DNA from: Rhipidocladum racemiflorum
Lineage: Eukaryota; Streptophyta; Magnoliopsida; Poales; Poaceae
DNA length: 64,000 nt
NCBI GenBank assembly: GCA_036346355.1
Contig: CM070585.1
Span: 1,379,001-1,443,000, forward strand
Direction of reading: 5' to 3'
Positions 1 to 10,300 of the stretch are shown in pieces (position 1 is the first letter of the stretch; each line of letters opens with the position of its first letter). The notes under the pieces are model-generated. The model was not told where the DNA came from, ran no database searches, and worked only from the letters and a program-made list of their open reading frames with translations. The position numbers and the translations under genes were made by a program.

Positions 1-677
1 ATTCATCCGTTTCTCCGGCAAACTCCAGAAGAGCTTCCAGCGCTTTGAGACGCACTCTTGAACTGACGCTTCTCAGCATAGCACCCACCATCGGTATCAT
101 CCCCTCTCTGAGCACGGCATGCTTGCCCACCCTCCCTTCGTTCCACACACGCAGTACGTAGCCCAACGCACGCACCGCCTCTTTCTCCGAGGCGTCCTTC
201 GTCAGCCACTGGCAGGCCTTGCGGAGCTCCGCTTTCTCCGACTTGTCCGTCCACTCCTCGATGGCGGCCCGCAACGCGATGACAGGCATCAGGTCCGTGC
301 GGTAGACCTCTCGCATCGAGACCGGGCAGCACGGCCTCCTGCCAAGGTCGCCGCACTCCAAGAACCACCTGGCGATCGCCTCCTGCTCGAAGGCGTGGCC
401 GGTCTCTATGACCACCGGGTCCCGCATCACCTGCATGGTGATCGGGCAGACGAACGCCGACAGCACCCCGTCCTCGCTTGCACCGTCGTCAAATCCGTCG
501 CCGCCACCCTCGTACCCGTCGAGACCCTCTGCAAGGTTAAAAACCAGAGAGCAGAGGCTCCCATGAGCATTTCGTCGAAGCTCATGAGGGCGTGAGAAGG
601 TCGCTGCGATTTCTCAACCGAGCTCGGACTTGCGTACCTCCCACTTGGCGCTGCGATCCTTGTCGGTGCTGCTCCAT
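1..677 (-). CDS. U-box E3 ubiquitin ligase, PUB42/43/44 (SAUL1)-like, 5' part
   Basis: Probable ubiquitin ligase that recruits an E2 through its U-box and substrates through C-terminal ARM repeats. The start is in a short exon: ATG at 677, exon 1 677-638 (13 codons plus 1 nt), donor GTACGC, 109-bp intron, acceptor TTGCAG, exon 2 528 to the window edge. The phases join cleanly (G+AG = Glu). About 189 residues are visible: an acidic Gly/Asp leader, then the U-box at roughly residues 39-112, opening with FVCPIT and containing MRDPVVIETG, AIARWF, CCPVSM and ALRAAIEEW. The start of the ARM-like region (RVRLKALEALLEF) follows. U-box order and spacing match the PUB42/43/44 subgroup, usually about 800 residues, so most of the gene lies outside. 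The minus-strand 5' leader carries a long CT tract. Exon 2 alone offers no in-frame ATG before the U-box, which is why the upstream exon is preferred. Confidence 0.85.
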
Positions 678-821
678 GTGTTGTGGCGACAGCAGCAGCA
701 GGAGGAGGAGGAGGAGGAGGATACCGGAGTTGGGAAAGCAAACGGGAGCAGCGGAGTTGACTCGCCGGCATTCGGGTTGCGTAGGTTAAAGGAGAGAATA
801 GATGGGAGTGGTTGGCCAGTG

Positions 822-824
<3 letters not shown>

Positions 825-897
<73 letters not shown>
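825..897. repeat. (GA)n microsatellite, about 73 bp
   Basis: Uninterrupted GA dinucleotides, reading as CT on the strand of the U-box gene. The tract lies about 150 bp upstream of that gene's ATG, probably in the 5' leader or core promoter. Pyrimidine-rich CT tracts are common near plant transcription starts. Confidence 0.97.
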
Positions 898-900
<3 letters not shown>

Positions 901-1980
901 CGGTGGTGATGACGCGCGCGAAGAGGAGGACGGAGGAAGACGCGTGAGGGTGTGAGATGGCGAAGGCGGCCCACGGGGAAGCCGGAAGCGGACGGTGAAA
1001 ACAGGAAACGGCGAGCGACCGCGTCCATGGGCGTCTGTCAACTCAACTGTGAAGTGAGCCGCTCGCCTGCCACGCGATATTTAACATTGTTTATGCAGGT
1101 CCCGTGCGTAGAAAACGGTGCCACCTCGACATTGACTGCTTCTGGAGGAGTTGCGCTTGCGCCTCTCACAAGTGCAACGATCGCTGCGCTTCCAACGCTC
1201 GACGTACGTATGGTTCTTGGCTCGGAAAACTCCAGCTACAGAAGATGCTCTCTCACTGTTCTCCGGTGACTCTAAAGGATTGCTGCCGTTGTGTGCCATG
1301 GAATCACTGTCGATTCTGTCATTGTTCTGGGGCGGGCGACTCTCATGGTTTGTTGCTCTCAACTTTGAAGCTTTGGCCTATTGAAGTGGCTCTCGTGCGA
1401 ATTCAATTACAAAAATAGCCTACTCTCTTATTACGGATTTAGATCTATATGTATTGTTTGCCGATGCTTCCACGATCAGAAAAAGGGTTATTTTGGCAAC
1501 TGTGTCTATATAGATTTTTTTTATAATAAAAAGTGGCATGAGGCTAGAAAAGCTAAGCTTTCCTGCATGTTTTGCTCAAAGGATGGATGTAATGTAATGT
1601 ACTCGGTGCTGTTGGCCTTTCATCAGTGAAGGCAACAGGGGTCCTCTCCTCTCCTCTCCTCTCCTCTCCTCTCCTCTCTCAGCGTAGGGTGATGTACGTG
1701 GGGCAGCATTTCGCCGGCGCGGCCGAGCTCAAACAATAGAGAACCGCTGTACGGACCACGTGAACAATGGAGAGGCGCGTGCCGGTCACCTCGATGCAAG
1801 CAAGCTCGTCGGCCCAACGACGCAGCCCGGCGTCTTCGGAAGCGCGGCTTGGCCCATGTGCCCGTCTCTAGCCTTCTAAATCCCATTCCCTCCGCACCGC
1901 CGAGAGAGTGGCCCGTCTGATTTCCACGCCTCCCACCACAAGCAAAGCGGCCGGCCTATCTACCGCGCGTCCTGGCAGCA
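898..1980. other. U-box gene upstream region, no gene seen
   Basis: Presumed promoter side of the U-box gene. It holds a (CTCCT)n tract at 1642-1680 and no reading frame I recognise. A TTAAATAT TATA-like string on the minus strand near 1077-1084 could serve the U-box gene, but this is a guess. Confidence 0.5.
1642..1680. repeat. (CTCCT)n pentanucleotide microsatellite
   Basis: About seven tandem copies of the CTCCT unit are directly visible. Confidence 0.95.
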
Positions 1981-2361
1981 CTGTTTCAAATTTCGTTTCT
2001 ACATATATTTCAAATATAACCGAAATATAAAATCTCAGTAAAATTTTAAATAAAATTCGAATAAAATCTAAAAAATCAAATTTTTAATCCGGTAATTTTT
2101 TATCCAGATTTTTTTGATATTTTAGTTAAACTGAACTAACCAAAAAATGTCAAAAACACGTCAAGAATTTTTAAATTCGGTCCATAAAAATGAAAATCCG
2201 GTAAAAATTTCCTAAATTTCGATCGAAATCACCGATATTTCAAAAGGAATTGTAGCATTTTGAATTTTTTTATTTATTTGCCTAGCCGAGATGTAAGATC
2301 TCAGAAGTATCAAAAATCTCGACGAGATATTCGAAATCCCACGAGGATTTAGCTCCATGCC
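1981..2361. mobile_element. Short non-autonomous hAT-like element, AT-rich
   Basis: AT-rich, non-coding, rich in CGAAAT and ATCTCG motifs. It is flanked by TGGCAGCA (1973-1980) and TAGCAGCA (2362-2369), an 8-bp target duplication with one mismatch. Its ends resemble, in inverted orientation, those of the elements at 19149 and 39979, so the three probably form one family. Confidence 0.55.
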
Positions 2362-2458
2362 TAGCAGCAGACCACCGTCCCCTCACGCGCACGGCCCCCC
2401 TCCACCTCCACGGCACGTCTCCGGGCTACCTGCTAGGGTGGTGCACCTCACGAAACAG

Positions 2459-3155
2459 TAGGGGTGAAAATGGTACGGGTTAATCCCGACCGATCCGGTA
2501 CCGAATCCGTTAAAAACCGTATCCGAGAAAAAAATTCCGTATCCGGCCGGATTCGGATACGGTACTGGATACTTGCTATCGGATCTGATATGATCTGATG
2601 AGCGGGATATCCGACCGAATAGCTACGGTATATGGTAACCGGATATTATCCGACCAGGATATCCGAATCAACAAAACAAGGGTACTCAGACTCAAGTCAA
2701 GACTCAAGAGTCAAGGGCTTCCCATTTGATTCCCGCAAGCCTCGATCTTTGCCTCCTCATTCGATTCCCCAACCCAAAACTAACCCTAGTGCTTGAGCCT
2801 CATGCCGCCACCGCATGAATTCAGTGTGTTGGCCTGTGGGCGAGCGGGACTTAGTTGTTCAAGTTATGTATGAATTTGATACCTTGTTATACTTGTGTTG
2901 TGTGAGTTGTCAAATTTATGTAATATATATGAATTTGTCAAATGTTTCAACAAGTATGTATCCGTTTGTATTATCCGTTTCCGAACCGAATCCGGTATGT
3001 ATCCGCTCCGACATTACCATATCCGAAACTCCGAAATATCCATATTCGTATCCGTATTCGGTCTTACCGTATCCGATTCCGAATCCGGAAAAAAAATATG
3101 GGTTAGGATACGGGAACAGCAATATCCGACCGTATCCGATCCGTTTTCACCCCTA
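2459..3155. mobile_element. Non-autonomous hAT element, 697 bp, exact 8-bp TSD
   Basis: Begins TAGGGGTGAAAATGG and ends with the complement of TAGGGGTGAAAACGG. It is flanked by identical CGAAACAG duplications at 2451-2458 and 3156-3163. Both subterminal regions are packed with short CGGATACGG/ATCCGTATCC motifs in opposing orientation, as expected for hAT transposase-binding repeats. Small reading frames inside have no recognisable similarity. Confidence 0.9.
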
Positions 3156-3278
3156 CGAAACAGCCATTCGGCTTGGGCAGACTCCTACGCGATAGTAAAA
3201 TCTTCTTGTGCTACGGTTTAGCTCTGATCGTGAGGCTGACCTGACTCCAACTTTTTGATACCCCTCCCGTGTAAATTA

Positions 3279-3471
3279 TGTTACGAGATAATGACTCTAA
3301 CCGAGTCTATCTCTAATATATGGGCAAATCCCTAATACCTCTTTTATAAATACCGGATGCCTCCCATTATATGTACACACATTGATTAATAAAGAAGAGA
3401 GAGTTTCATTCATATCTTGTGTTCTTTGTATTCTTGTTGATTGTCGATAATCGACGTGTTGTTTTACAACA
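3279..3471. mobile_element. Solo LTR, 193 bp, 5-bp TSD AATTA
   Basis: Starts TGTTACGAG and ends TTTTACAACA (TG..CA termini), flanked by AATTA at 3274-3278 and 3472-3476. It contains a TATAAATA box near 3345. No internal retrotransposon sequence adjoins it, so it is a recombination-derived solo LTR, probably Copia-like given its short length. Confidence 0.85.
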
Positions 3472-3476
3472 AATTA

Positions 3477-4410
3477 TAACCCTGAACTGAACCTGCCTTT
3501 CCTCCCACATCAACCGGCGCTGTCCACGTACAGGTTTTAAAAACTTGAGCAGTCGAGTCACCGATACGTGGTGGGTCCGTGGCCCTGTCAGGAGCACACG
3601 TGCCAGGCCACTACATCACCGGACGTATCACCTGACCCACTTATTACTCCCAGTGCCGGCGGCCCATCACCTGACGGCCACCTGGCAGCCCAAAGCCGCG
3701 GCCCATCGGAACACAACTACAAAAGCACTGCACCGACCTCGACCCACTACTAACATAAAGGCTGACACATGGACCCGTCGGATCCTATCCCCACACGTCG
3801 GTGAGACGAAAGATTCAAATTAAACCACAGCCAGGCACACCTCTCCATAGAGAGCAGCCATTAGCCAAGAGACAGAGATATAATAGTGCTCCCTCCTGTC
3901 ATGGATTGGATATCGATAAGGTGCTAAAATTCAACTTTCACAACTTATTTTTTATTATAATATATTTAAAAATCCAATAAAACTATGATATTAGAAAAGG
4001 TAGATTTCAAATCAAATCTGCACGTATGGTTTTAAGCATCTAATCTAAATATTTAAAATAATATAGTTAAGTAGAGTTTTAAAAATTTGACTGCAAGTAC
4101 GTCAAACCGATTAGTTTTTTTTGAACCGATGAGAGTACGTGATTAGAGGGGTAATTAAGCAACTAATCCAATGTTAATTAACCACGGGCCCGGGGATCTC
4201 TCCGCGCTTCGCTTCCTTCCTTTCCTGCAGGTGGAGGCCGAACGGGCACTTCGCCCTGACCGACCAAACGCGACCGAATTCCCTTGCTAAAAATCAAACC
4301 TCGTTCGTAAAGGCAAACCCAGCCTAGCATCCTGCCTTACTCCCCGGCCGGAAGAATTCGAATCCGCAGGAGGAGCTTGCCGGTGAGCCGGTCAATCGAT
4401 CGATCCGTCG
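3477..4410. promoter_or_regulatory. Upstream region of the SRPK-like gene
   Basis: A GC-rich stretch (3540-3800) without a convincing gene, then an AT-rich MITE-like stretch (about 3886-4140), then a short GC-rich leader before the ATG at 4411. No clear TATA box was identified. Confidence 0.4.
3886..4140. mobile_element. Stowaway-like MITE, degraded
   Basis: Begins GCTCCCTCC and carries the AT-rich interior (TATTATAATATATTTAAAAATC) also present at about 38054-38290. The right end near GATGAGAGTACG is too diverged to fix the boundary or a TA duplication. Confidence 0.4.
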
Positions 4411-7400
4411 ATGGCGTCGTTCGGGGTGGTGGTCGGCAACAACTACTCGTCGGGGTCGGAGGGGGAGGACGAGGACGAGGGGCTGGAAGGGTACCGGAAG
4501 GGGGGGTACCACGCCGCGAGGCCCGGGGACCGCTTCGCCGGCGGGAGGTTCGTCGCGCAGAGGAAGCTCGGATGGGGCAACTTCTCCACCGTCTGGCTCG
4601 CATACGACACCCTCCTCAGCGTACGCGCTAGCAGCTCCATCTTTTTTTCCTGCGTCTTGCTTTCTGTTTCTTGTTCTTGCTTCCACCTTCTCTGATGGAT
4701 TGTTTTCTTTTTTTGCTCTCTTTACGTGTTCTTTGTGCAACGTTGCCCACTTGTTGTTCGGTTGCTTCTGTTGCCTTTGGATTTTGGAAACTTCGGTGGA
4801 GGTTGTTTGGAAGCATGCCGTTATCGAAAACAGTGCGCCTTGTCATTTTTACCCCTGTTCCATTTCTTGCTTTCGTGCTTGATTTCTGTTCACCTTTGGT
4901 TCATAGTAGCTTTGCAGCCTCTATATATTTTTGCTTCAAATTTGTGCTTTTGATGTAAAGGTCACAACTTTATCCCTACAATGTGCAAATTGAGGCCAAA
5001 ACTGCTACTTTTTCCCATCAGCAATGTGTGATGCAGTCTATGCATGATGAACTGTTGATTGGAGTGTTGCAATTGCAAAATCTGCAGAGATTTGTCGCGC
5101 TCAAGATCCAGAAGAGCGCGAGGGATTACGCACACGCGGCGCTCCACGAAATCGAGCTACTGTCGGCAATAGCCAAAGGTGACCCGACGAATTCCAAGTG
5201 TGTGGTGCAATTGCTGGACCATTTCAAGCATGCTGGCCCAAATGGTCAGCACATTTGCCTGGTGAACGAGTTCCTCGGTGACAGCTTGCTACGTCTGATA
5301 AGATACAACAGGAACAAGGGCATTGGGCTGAGCAGAGTGAAGGAAATTTGCCGGTCGGTGCTGGTCGGTCTTGATTACTTGCACAGAGAGCTTGGCATCA
5401 TCCACACGGATTTGAAACCCGAGAATGTTCTTCTTGTGTCAACGATTAACCCATCAAAGGACCCGGTGCGCTCCGGGTTCACCCCGATTCTTGAGAGGCC
5501 TGTGGGCAACCAGTACGGTGGGACAGTGATAAGTTTCAGCGAGAAGATGCTTAAGATGCGGGCACGGCGCGCCGTGGCGAAGATTTCGCAGAGGCGGGTG
5601 TCGCTTGGTGGGGTTGCAGCAGAGATGGAGGAGAGGAGCCTTGATGGCATTAGCATGAAGTGCAAGATTGTCGATTTCGGGAATGCCTGCTGGGCTAATC
5701 AGCAGCTTGCTGGTGAAATTCAGACAAGGCAGTACAGAGCTCCTGAGGTTATCATTGGTGCTGGGTACTCGTATTCTGCTGACATGTGGTCATTTGCTTG
5801 TATGGCCTTTGAGCTTGCAACCGGGGACGTGTTATTTGCTCCCAAGAATTGCCAGGGGTGTAGTGAAGACGAGGTAAGAAAACCAACCATACTTTTTATG
5901 TCGTTCTATTTTCAGAATCATTCTGCTTACAGTAGTTTGTTCGTTGTGAAAATTCTCCTGTATGCTTAAAAAAATTGCGTTGATTATCATTGTGGTCACC
6001 CAACTTTTAGGAACAATCTAGTCTATTTTTCCTCGTGCAGAGATTGCAGACGTCGTCCTATTTTTGTGTGTTCCTGCTGCTGTTGTGTTGGTCGACCAAA
6101 CAAGGATCCACCAAATACTCCCTTGCAACATAGGGCGTGTTAAAAAATAGTAAATACATTTAAAAAGCATTTGCATCCTGTTTTTGTGTATTCCTGCTGT
6201 TGTTGTGTTGATCGACCGGACATACATGGATCCACCGGATATTCCCTTGCAACATAGGACATGTTAAAAAATAGTGAAATACATTTTCAAAAGTATATGC
6301 ATCAGATCATGGGCGACTTCAAGATTCAAACAAATGCGCAGCGAGTTATCCTGAAAGATGCACCCAGCATGACAGGTGCCAACGCAACTACTAAAGTCTT
6401 TATAGAAACGCAATAAGAATTTAACGGGTCCACACACATGGTATTTAAATGAAATTACCAACTTGTGATCTGGAGTACTTGAAGCACTTCATGTGATGTT
6501 GCTATTTGAACAATTTTTTTCTGGTAATATGCTTTTGGGTTTCTTTTTATTTATGGTCTTGCAAAGTACCTCCATTGCGGCATGCAGTTCCAAGGTCAAG
6601 AACAGAACCTATATACTCACATAACAGCTAACCACTTACCAGCCATCACAGGACTGGTGTATAGTGGAAACTTAATGCATTTATAGTGAGACTAGGGTTA
6701 AAATAAGTCTAAATTTGACAGCTGTTCTGATTGTACCAAGTTATTCTTTTTTGAAGAAAAAAAATGTACCCGCATCATCAAATAATCAGATGTGATACAC
6801 TGGCTGTTTGGCACAAGTCTCGCTAGGTGTGATTCACTAAATTAAAGTACAGATGGACTGATCCTTGGCACTGAAAAAACGAATAACTGCAGCTAAAACT
6901 GATATACTTCCTGCTTGATTGTTCTATCAAAGCTAATTCGATATCATAGCTATATAAGATTGCCTGTCACAGTGTCACATATTTTACTCATTAATTAATC
7001 AACTTCAGATGTTGATTCTTATCTAGAAAGTCTACTCGCATGTACTAGGTGTTATCATCAAGCAATCAACTAAGCACTCCATTGCATACCTCTTTGTAGG
7101 ATCACTTGGCTCTGATGATGGAAACTCTCGGAAAGATGCCTAAGAAGGTATCTACAATTTCTCTCGTACTTCCTTTGTCTTGCTGTCTAATGTTCTCTCT
7201 AATCCTGCTGTTGTCTTACAGATTGCTAGCTCAGGTACTCGTTCAAAGGATTACTTTGATCGATATGGAGATTTAAAGAGGATCAGAAGGCTGAAGTTCT
7301 GTCCTCTGGACCGTATACTTGTTCAGAGGTACAATTTCACAGAACCCGACGCCCATGGGTTCGCTGACTTTCTTCGACCAATTCTAGATTTTACTCCGGA

Positions 7401-7449
7401 AGATAGACTGACAGCTGCAGAGTGCTTGAAGCACCCATGGCTTTACTGA
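4411..7449 (+). CDS. SRPK-type serine/arginine protein kinase, complete
   Basis: Kinase predicted to phosphorylate RS-domain splicing factors. Four exons: 4411-4620, 5088-5873, 7100-7147 and 7222-7449, all with GT..AG introns and matching phase, giving 423 residues. Visible motifs are the Gly-rich loop LGWGNFSTVWLAYD (residues 53-66), catalytic Lys in FVALKIQKS, HTDLKPENVLL (His-Thr-Asp, the SRPK form of HRD), DFGNACW, the activation segment IQTRQYRAPEVIIGAGYS, and ACMAFELATGD. The lobe ends RLTAAECLKHPWLY and stops. A spacer of about 90 residues rich in Arg/Ser lies between HTDLKPEN and DFG, as in SRPKs. An acidic Gly/Asp/Glu-rich N-terminus (residues 15-25) precedes the kinase. Length is close to the usual 430-450 residues of the plant class. 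The ATG context is a GC-rich leader. No frameshift or missing catalytic residue was seen. Confidence 0.93.
6061..6304. repeat. Two-copy tandem repeat, about 120 bp unit, in SRPK intron
   Basis: TTTTTGTGTxTTCCTGCTG recurs at 6061 and 6181. The copies stay alignable through GGATCCACC, CCCTTGCAACATAGG and GTTAAAAAATAGT, with scattered substitutions. They lie in the third exon-flanking intron (5874-7099) and are not coding. Confidence 0.85.
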
Positions 7450-8377
7450 TTCAACAATACAGTGACTTTGGAAGCCTAACCGATAGAAGCTTATACAAAC
7501 TAAGTGTGTTGGAGATCATCTCTGTCAATTACTCATTTTGACTGGGACTGCAAAGAATCACGGCCTTTGTTCTTTGTCCTCCTCTTCGACACTACATAGG
7601 CTTGGGGTGCTATGTTTTCTGATGCAGGTTGATGAGTTATTCGTAGTGCAGACTGCAGACGACGCCACCATCAGCACAATGTAGCAATGATGCTGGGGGA
7701 GTCATCAGATTGAGGCTTGAGCTTCGGTTTCTTTTTCTTTATAACATCATGTTCTTCGATGTGGCAGGTGTTTCCACTGGTGTGTTTTGGGTGCAGAGCT
7801 AATGAAATGTTAATTCTGCATGAGTGTTGGCCTGAACTCTGAAGTGTGTGTTCGTACTTGGTAAGGCCATACTCATGTTGATGTAAGATATTTGGTAATG
7901 TGATCTGGCGAACAGCCTTTTTCTTTTTTGGTTGAGAAAGTGCCGTGCCGTGCGGTGTGCTTCAATTCTTTGCTCGTGGATTCTGTGCTGTAAAGCTGCC
8001 TGTTGGTTCAGAACCAGCGTGCTGCATAGCAGGCTAGCAGCTTGCTTGCAAGTGCTGCGTATCAGTGATTCAAGCAGTGACTGACCCGAGCTGTGGATGT
8101 TTTCTCAAGGACTGGGGTGTAAATTTACCAGTTCATGCTTGTGCAATTTGTGATGTGTGCTCTTAAGGAAAATAAATATTCCATCCCTAAGTTGGGATTA
8201 TCCAATACGAGGATAAGCTAAGTGTCTATGCAACACAATAATTCTCCAGTGATTTTGTATCACAGAAAACGATTTTTATACGGTCTATACGAAAACTTCT
8301 TCTTCTTCTTTTTTCCAAAATGAGTCCTAGTTTAGCTTGGTTTGCCTACAGCAAGGTAGGTTAAACAGGCCACACGA
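7450..8377. other. SRPK 3' UTR and downstream spacer
   Basis: About 450 bp of T-rich sequence typical of a 3' UTR follows the stop at 7447-7449. An AATAAA lies near 8170 but is probably too far to be the main poly(A) signal. No other gene seen. Confidence 0.5.
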
Positions 8378-8386
8378 GTTGGTGAA

Positions 8387-8528
8387 GAGAGTTGCTTCTA
8401 TGCTTTCCTTCCTAATACAAGTTGTACAAATCTTGAAACAAACAATGGGTAAGTAATCCTTATCTACTCTTCATTCATAATTTAATATTTGTGCAACTTT
8501 AAAAAGGAAGAGCATAGAAGTACCTCTC
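8387..8528. mobile_element. MULE-like MITE copy 1, 142 bp, 9-bp TSD
   Basis: Terminal inverted repeats GAGAGTTGCTTCTATGC and its near complement, flanked by identical GTTGGTGAA at 8378-8386 and 8529-8537. A 9-bp duplication points to the Mutator superfamily. Related copies lie at 13402 and 61736. This copy is in the opposite internal orientation to those two. Confidence 0.85.
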
Positions 8529-8537
8529 GTTGGTGAA

Positions 8538-9347
8538 ATATGATGGATACTTATATTCGGCACTTGTTAAATCTATGTTTAAATCTGATTAGCACTCAAC
8601 AGGTCTAGTTCGCTGCAGTCCTGCAGCTTGCAGTGCCTCCAGTTTAACAAAACATGTAGTAGTAAATTCGGATTGTAATATAGGTATAATTTGCAGAAAC
8701 CAAAAAGGCACTTACGAGTTGTGTGAGACAGACATAATTCAGCTATAAGTAGTGCAAATCTGAAGAATCAACGAAATTTTGTGTTTATAGGATTCGAGCC
8801 TATACTCTAATGAAACATTTCTCCTCACTCACAAAAATATATCGGGGACGAGCAACCCACTGGACCCGTGCCATCGCTCTCTATGTGTCCTACGCTTTTT
8901 CAGAGAAATAGTGGCCGCTTGGGTAGTTTTTCCTCGCAAAGCGGTAAAAACAGCTAAAACGGGAAATGGCTAAAGTCCTCCTTATTTAGGCTCAAGTTTT
9001 TTTTAAAAAGCTTAAAGTCATCTTTTAGACTTAAACAGCTTAAAATATATTAATTTTTATACGTGATAGAGGTAGGTAATTTTATCCAACTTCAATGCTA
9101 TTAGTCTAAAACTAACCATCAATAAAACAAAAAAAAACCACATATCTAGTGGTTTTTGGCTATATAGAGGCTTATGGCTTTCGAAAAAGATCATATGAAA
9201 AAATTAAACATTTTTTTATGATTTTGATTTTGATTTTTTTTTAAAAAAAACTTTGAAATCAGTGAAGCGTTTTGCCACTAAGCAGGCCGTTGGACCCATG
9301 CTGTCATCAACTCTGCGTGCGATGCTCCTTTTTCTTGGGAGTGTATA
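8538..9347. other. Intergenic, no gene seen
   Basis: AT-rich, with poly-A/T runs near 9130 and 9240. No coding sequence recognised. Confidence 0.5.
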
Positions 9348-10188
9348 CAGAGGCGGAGGCGTCACCGCGTCAGTGGGGCTGGGTGGGGCTGGAGCCCACC
9401 CTGCCCCCAACGCAAAGACACCCACCCAGCACATACGGCCACTGGATTTTGAAGCCCATGGCCTATAGTCCCATACGCTGATACGTATACATATCAATCT
9501 ACGCAGCCACGCAGGTCAGGTCGTCTTCAAAAAAAATCGCGACGTCAGTTCGCTTACGTAGGTCAGGTCAGGAATGCAGTGTTCTTGATGTAACAATAGT
9601 TTGCTTACCTTGTTGTTCCTGTAGGTTAGACACGGTGCTCGCGGGGACGTGACCATCCTGCCGACGCTGGTGATCAACAATGTGCAATATCGGGGTATGA
9701 ATTTTTCCAAATTCATGACAAGATTACTCTGTACTATGCCTGAAACTCTGTGCTCGATCCAACTGATGGTCTCAAAAGTTTAATGTATACGGTGGATTTT
9801 GTTCAGGTTTCTCCTCATTTCAAGAAACATTGTTGCTTCTCTCTGAAACAATTTTTTTTCTTTACATGAAAATTGGAAAGCACTTCCGTTCTTAAGGCGA
9901 TTTGTGCTAGCTTCAAGGAGGCTACTGAGCCTCATGTCTGCTTGACACCAGGTTTACACTTACATCCTCACTTGCTAAAGTCATACCTGATTGATTGCTT
10001 CAGTTCAATGTGTAATCGTTGATCACAAATTCACAATGTTCACCTCTACAATTACAGAGATGGAAACTGACGAGTGCCTAAACAACAACGGTGGCCGCTG
10101 GCGATAGTCATATCGATAGTCATAGTAGTTAAATTTGGATGTATCTTTTTTAAGCCCCCCTCTTTTGAACTTTCTGGCTCCGCCACTG
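9348..10188. mobile_element. hAT element carrying vacuolar sorting receptor exons (Pack-hAT)
   Basis: Left end CAGAGGCGGAGGCG; right end is the complement of CAGTGGCGGAGCCAG. Identical 8-bp duplications AGTGTATA lie at 9340-9347 and 10189-10196. It carries no transposase. On the plus strand it contains three consecutive exon-like segments of a vacuolar sorting receptor (annotated separately) with introns between them, so the capture was of genomic DNA, not cDNA. The termini resemble those of the 25167 and 16937 elements (CAGGGGCGGA). Confidence 0.88.
9625..10105 (+). pseudogene. Captured fragment of a vacuolar sorting receptor (VSR/BP80) gene, three exons
   Basis: Exon a, 9625-9694, reads GDVTILPTLVINN..QYR. 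Exon b, 9868-9951, reads KLESTSVLKAICASF then EATEPHVCLTP. Exon c starts at 10058 and reads METDECLNNNGG before a stop soon after. In intact VSRs these are contiguous: the end of the ligand-binding lumenal region and the start of the first EGF-like repeat. Phases a to b (G+GA) and b to c (G+AG) are still compatible, and acceptors before a (CCTGTAG) and c (ATTACAG) survive. The acceptor before b reads ACAT instead of ACAG, and the conserved Cys after GG in the EGF repeat is Arg. No start codon or receptor tail is present, so a functional receptor is excluded. Family identity rests on remembered conserved blocks. Confidence 0.82.
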
Positions 10189-10300
10189 AGTGTATAAGCA
10201 TCTCCCGGATGTTTTTGTTTCAAATAATATCCAAATTTTGGATCATAGGATTAAAAATTTAACCGTTAGATCAAATCATAGGATCGGGTGTAATCGATAC

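Noticed and set aside
427..1041. 204-codon minus-strand frame starting near 1041
   Set aside because: It runs through the CT microsatellite (Ser/Leu repeats) and is out of frame with the U-box. Splicing from the ATG at 677 explains the gene.
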